Assembly: GCA_038254435.1 (NCBI GenBank)
Contig: JBBSGD010000030.1
Span: forward strand, 1-28,679
DNA length: 28,679 bases
Direction of reading: 5' to 3'
Source of the DNA: JBBSGD01 sp038254435
Lineage (GTDB): Bacteria > Actinomycetota > CADDZG01 > WHSQ01
Below the pieces are notes generated by a model. It worked only from the letters and a program-made list of their open reading frames with translations. It made no database searches and was not told the DNA's origin. Made by a program: the position numbers and the translations under genes. Of this stretch, positions 15,479 to 22,590 are shown in pieces (position 1 is the stretch's first letter; each line of letters opens with the position of its first letter).

Positions 15479-16210
15479 ATGACAGTGAAGGGGCTCAATC
15501 CAGCGTTTAGCAGTGCTGGCTCGAAAAGAAGGCAGTCTCGCTGCTTCCTTTGGCCACTGCGCTAGCCGCCGTCGTGTGGACAGGGCAGGCAGTCATCATC
15601 CCAGCGCAGTCGGCATTTGCGGATTGCACGCCGAGTAAGCAAATATTTGTCTTTGCCAACCAGAGTCTCCCGTATCAGAACGGCACCCAGGACAAGATAC
15701 TGCTTCGAGATCGCGACCTAGACTCCAACTGCGCTGCTCCTGAGGCTGTAAGCACCGCCCACTCGTCACGCGGCATATGTTGCTCGGGAAGCGACTGGGG
15801 AGACGCGGTGGAGGTCGGATGGCGAGAGACCAATGCCTGCTGCGGCACTCCGCACAAAGGGAAGGTCTTTCGCGGAGAGACAGATCAACTACCAGGTTTC
15901 GGATCAGGACAACATTGAGGTCGCCACCACGTATTTGAATCCGGGGAGTTTCGACCTTTGGCGCACCACGAACAATCCCAGGAACCCCGATGGCACCACG
16001 GGTTGGCATCTAAAGGTCGACTTTCTGAATGGCAAGGGTTTCGCTGACGTGCACACATTCACGACCGGGTATCACAGCGCGGCCGGTCCGGGGGAGGTGT
16101 GGGATGGAGAAACTCGCTTCCGCGATCGTGGGAACGATGGGGGCTGGCGCAAGATAGACGGCAACGACTACGACGTCTCCGAGCGTACTCGTCATGTTGA
16201 ATGGAGATAA
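15479..16210 (+). pseudogene. Secreted protein gene of unknown function, apparently frameshifted
   Basis: The coding signal changes frame. From about 15523 to 15875 one frame encodes KKAVSLLPLATALAAVVW, a signal-peptide-like stretch ending QSAFADC, and then a cysteine-containing mature region (GICCSGSDWG, ETNACCGTP) that stops at 15918. From about 15877 to the stop at 16210 the next frame encodes a coherent continuation (ERQINYQVSDQDNIEVATTY, later GNDGGWRKIDGNDYDVSERT). One extra base near 15873-15878 would explain the switch. The N-terminus is also unclear: ATG 15479 opens the other frame, ATG 15469 reaches TAG at 15508, and the signal-peptide frame itself offers only TTG at 15550. The intact lipoprotein gene begins 5 bases after the second frame ends, supporting that frame as real. 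I recognise no family. Sequencing error is the alternative to true decay. Confidence 0.55.
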
Positions 16211-16214
16211 GTTC

Positions 16215-16892
16215 GTGAGCAAGGCGCGCGTTCTGTGCCTGGCAATGCTGCTCCTGGCAACTACCGCGTGCGGGGCACGAGCAGTCGGCTCGCAGTCCAT
16301 CGAGTCTGGTTACTCGCGCGCCACCACGGGTGGGGAGCAGGTCGACCCGGCGACTTGGAAGAACCCCGTGGGGCCGGGCGCTCAATCACTGGGTAGCCTC
16401 GACGATGCGAAACTCCCGTTCGTGCCTCGAGTCCCTGCAGTGTCGCAAGTGCCGGAGAACGTGGTTGCGAGCACCGCTTCATCCGCCGATGACCTCAGAG
16501 AGATCGGGTGGGCGTATGAAGATCTGGCGATCGGCAAGTTCATGGTCGTTGAAGCGCCGGTCGACTACACGCAAAGCGCTCTATTGGTCGACGCGGGACT
16601 GCCTGCCGGATGCTCTGACCCCACCCCGGTCGACGAGAAGGACTTTGGGAGCGGCGCGACCAGCACGGCCTGTCACAGTGCCGGGTTTAACTCCGCTTCG
16701 CTCGAAGGCGGCGAGCCTGCTCTCTTGATCCTCGGTGCCACGGTGACAAGCGTCACCTGGCTGGAACCGCTAGAGCAGACCGACCCGGGGGCTTTCTCCG
16801 GTTACCTGCACCCATCCCTTGAGATTCGGGTCATGGGGCCGGCGGATGAGCTCACCGCGGAGGAGGCACTGGGCATTGCCAACAAGATCTAG
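16215..16892 (+). CDS. Putative lipoprotein of unknown function
   Basis: A 225-residue exported protein. Residues 1-18 form a short signal sequence (SKAR, then a hydrophobic core LCLAMLLLATTA) ending at a cysteine, Cys19 in TTACGAR. This resembles a lipobox, although Thr rather than Leu stands at -3, so anchoring is probable and not certain. The mature part is acidic and rich in small residues, with one further cysteine pair (PAGCSDP and TACHSAG), possibly a disulfide. No enzyme motif is visible. I prefer GTG 16215, which has GGAG 8 bases ahead; ATG 16194 would place seven extra residues before the signal peptide and overlap the upstream gene. It is placed as if cotranscribed with the damaged gene before it. 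Confidence 0.7.
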   Translation: MSKARVLCLAMLLLATTACGARAVGSQSIESGYSRATTGGEQVDPATWKNPVGPGAQSLGSLDDAKLPFVPRVPAVSQVPENVVASTASSADDLREIGWAYEDLAIGKFMVVEAPVDYTQSALLVDAGLPAGCSDPTPVDEKDFGSGATSTACHSAGFNSASLEGGEPALLILGATVTSVTWLEPLEQTDPGAFSGYLHPSLEIRVMGPADELTAEEALGIANKI

Positions 16893-16893
16893 C

Positions 16894-17189
16894 GTGATTT
16901 CCCTCGGGGTCGGCGTCGCGACCTTCATTTCCTGTTCGTACTGCTGGTGCCGTCGAGGTGCGTCCAGTCTTATCCGCAAGGCCCCGACGCGCCTCCGCAG
17001 CAAGCCTGTGTCACCCGGCTCGGCTTGCATCGCACGCTCGAGCAGGGCGGGAGCAACGGGATCATCATCGGGCACGGGCAGGGGCAACCGGTGAACCCCG
17101 AGCTGGGAGGGCCGATTCTGACCGCCGTCGTGGGCGGCTTGGTGGGTGCGGCGCTCGTGGGCACAGTGCTCTTGGTGATGAATCCGTAG
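16894..17189 (+). CDS. Small protein with C-terminal membrane segment, start uncertain and possibly frameshifted
   Basis: The frame ending at 17189 has strong G/C bias at third codon positions from about 16990 onward and encodes a Gly-rich stretch (GGSNGIIIGHGQGQ) followed by a hydrophobic segment, GPILTAVVGGLVGAALVGTV, right at the C-terminus. Upstream the coding signal is better in another frame, where GTG 16894 would encode a hydrophobic signal-like start with VGVATFISCSYC. One base lost or gained between about 16945 and 16990 would join them. If only the intact frame is real, GTG 16947 gives an 80-residue protein. Function unknown. It begins one base after the lipoprotein stop and is convergent with treT. 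Confidence 0.4.
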
Positions 17190-17197
17190 AACCCGGC

Positions 17198-18631
17198 TCA
17201 GTCGAGCAGCGGGCCAAAGAGGTCTATGTACTGGCCGAGGTGGCGAGTCGCCAGAAAGCCGGTGCGGATCCTGTCCTTGGCTGCGGCGCCCATGGCCGCG
17301 GCTCTGTCCTCGTCCTGCAGCAGGCTCACCACGGCTGCTCCGTAAGCCTTCAGGTTTGCAGGGTCGTCGAGCAGGTGACCGGACACGCCGTGCTCTATCT
17401 GGTCCTGGATCCCGCCCGTGCGGCTGGCGACCACCGGACGCGCCTTCCACATGGCCTCGGCCACGGTGAGGCCGAAGCCCTCGGCGATGCTCTTCTGCAC
17501 GACGACGTCGGCGCGTCGCTGCAGCGCATTGACGATCGCAGCGTTCTCCTCGCCGTCTTCCATCGGCAAGCACACGAGATGGACGCGCTCCTTGAGGTCC
17601 GCCGGGAGGCTCTTCCACGCCGCGTGGCATTCCTGTAGGACCGAGAGGCCTTCGGGATCGTCGGCGACCGCGGCCACCGAGGGGCCGGCCACGACGAGGT
17701 GCGCCGTGGTGGCCGGCGCGACGTGGTCGGTGAAGCCCTTCATCACTCCCGCCGGGTCCTTGAGCCGGTCCCAGCGCGACACCTGAGTGACGATCTTGGC
17801 GCCCGGCGGAACGGGATCCGGTTGGTCGTCGAAGGCTTCGATCGACCTGTCGACCCGCCCCGGCGTGCCGTCCTCACGCAGGAAGACGCGCTTCTCGGGG
17901 TCGACGTCCCCGTCGGCGAGGATACCCGCTCGCACGAGGATCCCCGTGATGTTGCGCGCGTCGATGTCCTGGTTCTTGGCCGAGAAGGCGTCTATCGACG
18001 GCGGGATGATCGCGACGCGGGCGCGCTCGAGCCCGTCCCAGATGAACTGGGCGCGCGAGAAGATCAACAGGTCGGCTTGCGCGACATCCTTTTGTAGGAA
18101 GTCCCACGCCCCCCTGACGCGATCGTTGGGAGCGTCCACTCCCACGTGACAGCGCCACACGACGTGGGCCCCGGCGTCCTTGGCGATCGGCACGAGGCCT
18201 GCCGTTTGGGGATCGTGCAGCACGACTATGTCGCCCCGCTCGACGCGCTGTGCGAGCTCTTCGCCGTTGCCGGCGAGCGTGTCCTCGTAGACGGCGCGCT
18301 CCGCCGCCCCGAGATCGCCGCCGTCGCCGGGCGACCCGTGCAGGTGGTTGTGGATCCGCTTGGTGAGTGCAAAGAAGGGATCGTCGCCCGACACGACGAT
18401 CCAGCGCGCATCGACTCCCGCCCCCCTGACGTAGGCAAGGAGCGAGCGCAGCATCTCGGCGACGCCGCCCCCCTTGGGCGTGGAGTTGACGTTCCATATG
18501 ACCCGCCCCTCGAAGAGCGTGCTCGCCGCATCGACTGCCCTCGAGAAGCGGGCGTAGGCCTCGGGTTGCAGGAGCTCGGCAAAGCGTTCGAGGTTGAGGA
18601 CGTTCACCGGGACATCGGTTAGCCGGGCCAT
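17198..18631 (-). CDS. treT: Trehalose synthase, GT4 family (TreT-like glycosyltransferring synthase)
   Basis: A cytoplasmic GT-B glycosyltransferase that likely makes trehalose from NDP-glucose and glucose in one step. The 477-residue protein has the N-terminal loop NVNSTPKGGGVAEML (residues 48-62) typical of TreT and trehalose phosphorylase-like enzymes. VSRWDRLKDPAGVMKGF marks the start of the second Rossmann domain, and EGFGLTVAEAMWKARPVVAS (from about residue 384) is the GT4 donor-binding signature. TreT is known from hyperthermophilic archaea and some bacteria, including Rubrobacter. Alternative: a phosphorylase or other disaccharide synthase of the same subfamily. It is divergent from glmM with only 58 bases between the starts. 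The start codon ATG 18631 has only a weak ribosome-binding site. Confidence 0.82.
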   Translation of the reverse strand: MARLTDVPVNVLNLERFAELLQPEAYARFSRAVDAASTLFEGRVIWNVNSTPKGGGVAEMLRSLLAYVRGAGVDARWIVVSGDDPFFALTKRIHNHLHGSPGDGGDLGAAERAVYEDTLAGNGEELAQRVERGDIVVLHDPQTAGLVPIAKDAGAHVVWRCHVGVDAPNDRVRGAWDFLQKDVAQADLLIFSRAQFIWDGLERARVAIIPPSIDAFSAKNQDIDARNITGILVRAGILADGDVDPEKRVFLREDGTPGRVDRSIEAFDDQPDPVPPGAKIVTQVSRWDRLKDPAGVMKGFTDHVAPATTAHLVVAGPSVAAVADDPEGLSVLQECHAAWKSLPADLKERVHLVCLPMEDGEENAAIVNALQRRADVVVQKSIAEGFGLTVAEAMWKARPVVASRTGGIQDQIEHGVSGHLLDDPANLKAYGAAVVSLLQDEDRAAAMGAAAKDRIRTGFLATRHLGQYIDLFGPLLD

Positions 18632-18689
18632 CCTGACTTCTTACTCGCCGTTTCGAAGGTGGTGCCGGATTTGGGAGAATCGCCGCACC

Positions 18690-20021
18690 ATGGAAAGCCT
18701 TTTCGGTACCGACGGCGTGCGCGGCGTGGCGAACCGCGACCTCACGCCGGATCTCGTTCTCGCCCTGGGCCGCGCCGCCGGCGGGGTCCTTGCTCCGGGC
18801 GGAGGAGAGGTGGTCGTGGGGCGCGACACGCGCCTGTCGGGCCCGATGCTCGAGGGTGCCCTGGTTGCCGGACTGTGCTCTGCGGGGGCGCGGGTGCGCA
18901 CTGCGGGAGTCATCCCCACTCCCGCGGTCGCCTGGCTAACCCTCGACGAGGGCGCCGGCGCCGGGGCCGTCATCTCCGCCTCCCACAACCCCGTGCCCGA
19001 CAACGGCATCAAGTTCTTCTCGGGAGCCGGCGTCAAGATCTCCGGCGAGCTCGAGGCCGCCATCGAGCGCGAGCTGCACCAAGAGGCACGTCTGCCCGAG
19101 GGCGCCTTGGTCGGCGACGCTCGCCCTCTGCCCGGAGCCGTGGAGCGCTACGTCGAGCACTTGGCGTCGGTCCTGGATGAGTCCCTCGGCGGGCTCCCGG
19201 TGGTCCTCGACTGTGCCCACGGGGCCGCGTGCGAAGCGGCCCCGGCCGCGTTCGAGCGGTGCGGCGCCCGGGTGATCGCCATCCACCAGGAGGCCGACGG
19301 GGCGCGCATCAACGTCGCCTGCGGCTCGACCTCGCTCAAGGACCTGTCCGCCGCCGTCCTCGAGTCGGGGGCCGCCCTCGGGCTTGCCTTCGACGGCGAT
19401 GCCGACAGGGTTCTCGCCGTCGACGAGAAGGGGGAGGAGGTCGACGGCGACCGCATCATTGCCCTGTCGGCGGTGGCGCTCATGGAATCGGGCCACCTCG
19501 TCGACTCGCTTGTCGTGACCACGGTGATGGCCAATCTCGGGTTCCGGCGCGCGCTGGGGGAGCAAGGGATCGAGGTCATCAGTTGTCAAGTTGGCGACAG
19601 GTACGTGGCCGAGGCCATGATCGAGCACGGCGCAGTGCTGGGTGGAGAGCAGTCCGGCCACGTCATCTTCGGGGAGCACTCCCTTACCGGCGACGGCATC
19701 CTTACCGGCCTCAAGATCGCCGGGGCGCTGGCGGCGTCCGGGTCGAGCATGTCCTCGCGCGCCCACTTCTTCGAGCCGTTCCCCCAGGTCCTGATCAACG
19801 TCCCGGTGGTGTCGCGCGACGAGCTGGCGGGAGCGCAGGAGCTGTGGGCGACGGTGCGGGCGGCCGAGCAGTCCCTTGGTCAGGACGGCAGGGTCCTGCT
19901 GCGCGCCTCGGGAACCGAGCCGGTCGTGCGCGTGATGGTCGAGGCGTCCGATGAGGGCGTGGCCGGGCGCACCGCCCGGCATCTGGCCGGCGAGGTCGAG
20001 CGGCACCTCGGCGCCGGCTGA
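18690..20021 (+). CDS. glmM: Phosphoglucosamine mutase
   Basis: Converts glucosamine 6-phosphate to glucosamine 1-phosphate for UDP-GlcNAc and peptidoglycan synthesis. The 443-residue length is normal. FGTDGVRG at residues 5-12 is the family start, VISASHNP at 94-101 holds the phosphorylated active-site serine (Ser98), FDGDADRVL is the metal-binding loop, and RASGTEPVVRVMVE is the C-terminal phosphate-binding loop. ATG 18690 follows GGGAGAA by about 10 bases. The next gene in the pathway order, glmS, lies 338 bases downstream behind a glmS ribozyme, so the product of GlmS and substrate of GlmM are controlled at one locus. Confidence 0.97.
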   Translation: MESLFGTDGVRGVANRDLTPDLVLALGRAAGGVLAPGGGEVVVGRDTRLSGPMLEGALVAGLCSAGARVRTAGVIPTPAVAWLTLDEGAGAGAVISASHNPVPDNGIKFFSGAGVKISGELEAAIERELHQEARLPEGALVGDARPLPGAVERYVEHLASVLDESLGGLPVVLDCAHGAACEAAPAAFERCGARVIAIHQEADGARINVACGSTSLKDLSAAVLESGAALGLAFDGDADRVLAVDEKGEEVDGDRIIALSAVALMESGHLVDSLVVTTVMANLGFRRALGEQGIEVISCQVGDRYVAEAMIEHGAVLGGEQSGHVIFGEHSLTGDGILTGLKIAGALAASGSSMSSRAHFFEPFPQVLINVPVVSRDELAGAQELWATVRAAEQSLGQDGRVLLRASGTEPVVRVMVEASDEGVAGRTARHLAGEVERHLGAG

Positions 20022-20048
20022 GATGCGGGTGGAAAGGATGCTCGCCCC

Positions 20049-20077
20049 TTCCGGAGGAGCCTCCCGGCGGGTATCCT
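20049..20077 (+). promoter_or_regulatory. Weak candidate promoter for the glmS leader
   Basis: TTCCGG (20049) and TATCCT (20072-20077) are spaced 17 bases apart and would start RNA near 20084, about 30 bases before the ribozyme cleavage site. The -35 match is poor; readthrough from glmM is also possible. Confidence 0.3.
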
Positions 20078-20114
20078 GTGGCTTCGAGAGGATGCAGTAA
20101 CAGGTCCGGATCTA

Positions 20115-20267
20115 GCGCCAGGGCTCGTTGAGGAGGAACGAGTCGACGAGGTAGGGGATCTCGGAAGGGCCCCGGTGGGGCCCGACTCGGCGGGTGACCC
20201 TCGGCCGGCTACGGTCGTGACGGTGCCGACAAACCCCGGGAGCGATCCCGGGTCACAAACCGGCGCC
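20115..20267 (+). ncRNA. glmS ribozyme (glucosamine-6-phosphate-activated self-cleaving RNA)
   Basis: A catalytic RNA in the glmS leader that cleaves itself when glucosamine 6-phosphate binds, lowering GlmS. Predicted cleavage is between A20114 and G20115. The conserved strings are present in order: GCGCCAGGGCU at the 5' end, GUCGACGAGG at 20142-20151, and CUCGGCGGGUGACCCUCGG at 20186-20204. Helices can be traced: P1 20124-20129 with 20137-20142; P2.1 AGGG 20153-20156 with CCCU 20198-20201; P3 20202-20207 with 20212-20217; P4 outer 20222-20228 with 20261-20267, P4 inner CCCGGG 20235-20240 with 20247-20252. An extra 7-bp hairpin (20167-20173 with 20177-20183) extends the P2 region. It ends about 92 bases before the glmS ATG. 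Confidence 0.93.
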
Positions 20268-20359
20268 GGCGTGGCTCCTCTCGCAAGACAGCGTTGCTTC
20301 GGTGCGCGCCCATGCCGCAAACGGGTTTGGGAAGCGTGCCCTGCGAGCAAGGAGCTCAT

Positions 20360-22195
20360 ATGTGCGGAATCGTGGGTTACGTGGGCCGGGAGCAGGCTCT
20401 TCCGGTGCTGATCGAAGGCATGTCCAAGCTCGAGTACCGCGGTTACGACTCGGCGGGCGTGGCGGTGCTCGACGGCGCCGGGATGCAGGTAGCGCGCAAG
20501 GCCGGGCAGCTGCAACGGCTGCGCGACGAGCTTGCGACATCGACCATCGAGGGAACTCTCGGGATAGGGCACACGCGCTGGGCCACGCACGGAGCGCCCA
20601 CCGACGGCAACGCACACCCGCATCGGGACTGCTCGGGCCGCATCGCTCTGGTTCACAACGGCATCATCGAGAATCACGATGTCCTGAAGGCGGAGCTTGC
20701 GGCCGGCGGGCACGAGCTCGTGTCCGCGACCGACACCGAGGTTGCGGCGCACCTCATAGAGCAGATCATGACGGACGAAGATTGCTCGCTCCTTGACGCC
20801 GTGCTGCAGGCGGTGCCGCGGCTCGACGGCGCGTTCGCCCTCGTGTGCATATCGGCAAGCGAGCCCGGGACGATAGTCGCGGCGCGCAAAGAGTCGCCGA
20901 TCATCGTCGGCACCATCGCGCAGTCGGGCTTTGTTGCGTCGGGCATTCCCGCGCTGCTCGCCCACACGCGCGACATCATTCCACTCGACAACCATCAGAT
21001 TGCCGAGATCAAGGCGGGATCGGTGCGCGTGCTCGGCTTCGATGGCGAGGCAATCACGCCCGAGTCCATTCACGTCGAATGGGACCTGGACGCGGCCGAG
21101 AAGGGCGGTTACGAGGACTTCATGCTCAAGGAGATCTTCGAGCAGCCCGATGCCGTGCGCGACACGATGCGCAACAGGACAGATGCCGAGGGACGCGTGC
21201 TGCTGGACGACGTGCACCTCGCATCCAAGGAGCTGGCCGAGCTCAACAAGGTGGTCGTGGTGGCGTGCGGAACCTCGTTTCACGCGGGGATGGCTGCAAA
21301 GCACTCGATAGAGCACTACACACGCCTTCCCGTGGAGCTCGACCTTGCGTCCGAGTTCCGTTACCGCGATCCGGTGCTCGACGAACATTCGCTTGTCATC
21401 GGCATCGCCCAGTCCGGAGAAACGGCCGACACTCTCGCGGCACTGCGCTTTGCGCGTGAGATGGGCGCGCGCGTGGTGGCGGTTACCAATGTCGTCGGCT
21501 CATCGATCACGCGTGATGCAGATGCGGTGATCTTCACGCATGCCGGACCCGAGATCGGGGTGGCGGCCACAAAGACGTTTACCGCCCAGCTCATCGCCCT
21601 CAATATCCTGGCTCTGTACCTCGCGCAGGAGTTGCACACGATGGAGAGCACAAGGATCGCCGAGACCATCGACGCGCTCCGGCTCCTGCCCGATCAAATT
21701 GAAGAGGTGCTGGCGCAGCAGGGAGAGGTACGGCGTGCGGCCAAGCGCTACGCGCAGGTGAGGGATGCGCTTTTCATAGGCCGCGGCGTGGGTATGGCGG
21801 TTGCGATGGAGGGCGCGCTCAAGCTCAAGGAGATCTCCTATATCCATGCCGAGGGTTACGCCGCGGGCGAGCTCAAGCACGGCGCAATAGCGTTGGTCGA
21901 AGAAGGGGTTCCGGTGATTGCGATCCTCACCGGGCAGGCCCTTTATGACAAGATGCTGGCAAACGTCGAAGAGGTGAGGGCTCGGGGAGCGCAGACCATC
22001 CTCATCGCTCCGCGCGGCGACAAGCGTGCCCGCTCGCTCGCCAACGAGATCTTTGAGGTGCCGGTCACCAAGCCGCTGCTGACCCCGATACTGGACACGA
22101 TCCCGCTACAGCTGTTCTCGTACTTCATAGCCAAGGAGCGGGGACTGTCCCCGGACAAGCCGCGCAACCTGGCCAAGAGCGTCACCGTCGAGTAG
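20360..22195 (+). CDS. glmS: Glutamine-fructose-6-phosphate aminotransferase (isomerizing)
   Basis: Makes glucosamine 6-phosphate from fructose 6-phosphate and glutamine, the committed step to amino sugars. The 611-residue protein starts Met-Cys-Gly-Ile, so Cys1 of the mature enzyme is the glutaminase nucleophile. KLEYRGYDSAGV and HTRWATHG belong to the glutaminase domain (to about residue 240). Two SIS sugar-isomerase domains follow, with VACGTSFHAG and the SQSGET-like AQSGETADT loop. The C-terminus LAKSVTVE is the usual swivel end. ATG 20360 follows AAGGAG; the longer open frame from 20294 runs back towards the ribozyme and would remove the N-terminal cysteine, so it is rejected. Confidence 0.98.
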   Translation: MCGIVGYVGREQALPVLIEGMSKLEYRGYDSAGVAVLDGAGMQVARKAGQLQRLRDELATSTIEGTLGIGHTRWATHGAPTDGNAHPHRDCSGRIALVHNGIIENHDVLKAELAAGGHELVSATDTEVAAHLIEQIMTDEDCSLLDAVLQAVPRLDGAFALVCISASEPGTIVAARKESPIIVGTIAQSGFVASGIPALLAHTRDIIPLDNHQIAEIKAGSVRVLGFDGEAITPESIHVEWDLDAAEKGGYEDFMLKEIFEQPDAVRDTMRNRTDAEGRVLLDDVHLASKELAELNKVVVVACGTSFHAGMAAKHSIEHYTRLPVELDLASEFRYRDPVLDEHSLVIGIAQSGETADTLAALRFAREMGARVVAVTNVVGSSITRDADAVIFTHAGPEIGVAATKTFTAQLIALNILALYLAQELHTMESTRIAETIDALRLLPDQIEEVLAQQGEVRRAAKRYAQVRDALFIGRGVGMAVAMEGALKLKEISYIHAEGYAAGELKHGAIALVEEGVPVIAILTGQALYDKMLANVEEVRARGAQTILIAPRGDKRARSLANEIFEVPVTKPLLTPILDTIPLQLFSYFIAKERGLSPDKPRNLAKSVTVE

Positions 22196-22205
22196 GAGGA
22201 ATCGC

Positions 22206-22574
22206 ATGGGTTTCATGGACAAGATGAAGGCGGCCGCGCAAGACGTGGCCCAGGAAGCCAAGAAGGCAACGGCCCAGGCGCAGAGCAAGGTCGAGGAGCT
22301 ACAGACCAAGAAGAGGATGGACGACGCCGCGCGCCGGCTCGGTTATGTGATCTACCGCGAGCGCTCGCTCGGTGTGACCGAGGGTGCGGACGCCGATCGC
22401 CTCGTCGCGGAGATCAAGGATCTCGAGGAGCAGCTTGCCGCAGAGCAGGCGCAGGCGGCCGCGGCCCGGGCTCAGGGGACGGGCGGGCCGGAAGCTGCCC
22501 CCACCCAGGCCGGGGTAACGCCTCCGCCTCCCCCCGAGCAGTCGCCTCCCCCCTCGCCCGGCACCCCGGCATAG
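22206..22574 (+). CDS. Small coiled-coil protein with Pro-rich tail, function unknown
   Basis: A 122-residue soluble protein. Residues 1-45 are an amphipathic, Ala/Lys-rich helix (MGFMDKMKAAAQDVAQEA at the start), a short globular-looking part with RRLGYVIYRERS follows, then a second Glu/Ala-rich helix near residues 68-95, and finally a Pro/Ala tail. It has no enzyme motif and no signal peptide. AGGAGGAA ahead of the ATG is a strong ribosome-binding site. It lies 10 bases after glmS and 16 before the next gene, in one transcriptional run. Similar small proteins appear in actinobacterial genomes as hypothetical proteins. Confidence 0.8.
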   Translation: MGFMDKMKAAAQDVAQEAKKATAQAQSKVEELQTKKRMDDAARRLGYVIYRERSLGVTEGADADRLVAEIKDLEEQLAAEQAQAAAARAQGTGGPEAAPTQAGVTPPPPPEQSPPPSPGTPA

Positions 22575-22590
22575 AGCCGGTACGCCGGGC

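Noticed and set aside
16770..17630. 286-residue minus-strand open frame crossing the island edge and treT
   Set aside because: It runs in another frame through treT, which is clearly the coding frame there, and its sequence is low-complexity Arg/Gly/Pro.
19880..21388. 502-residue open frame on the minus strand across glmM, the ribozyme and glmS
   Set aside because: It is antisense to two unmistakable enzymes, shows no family motif, and arises from the GC-rich codon pattern.
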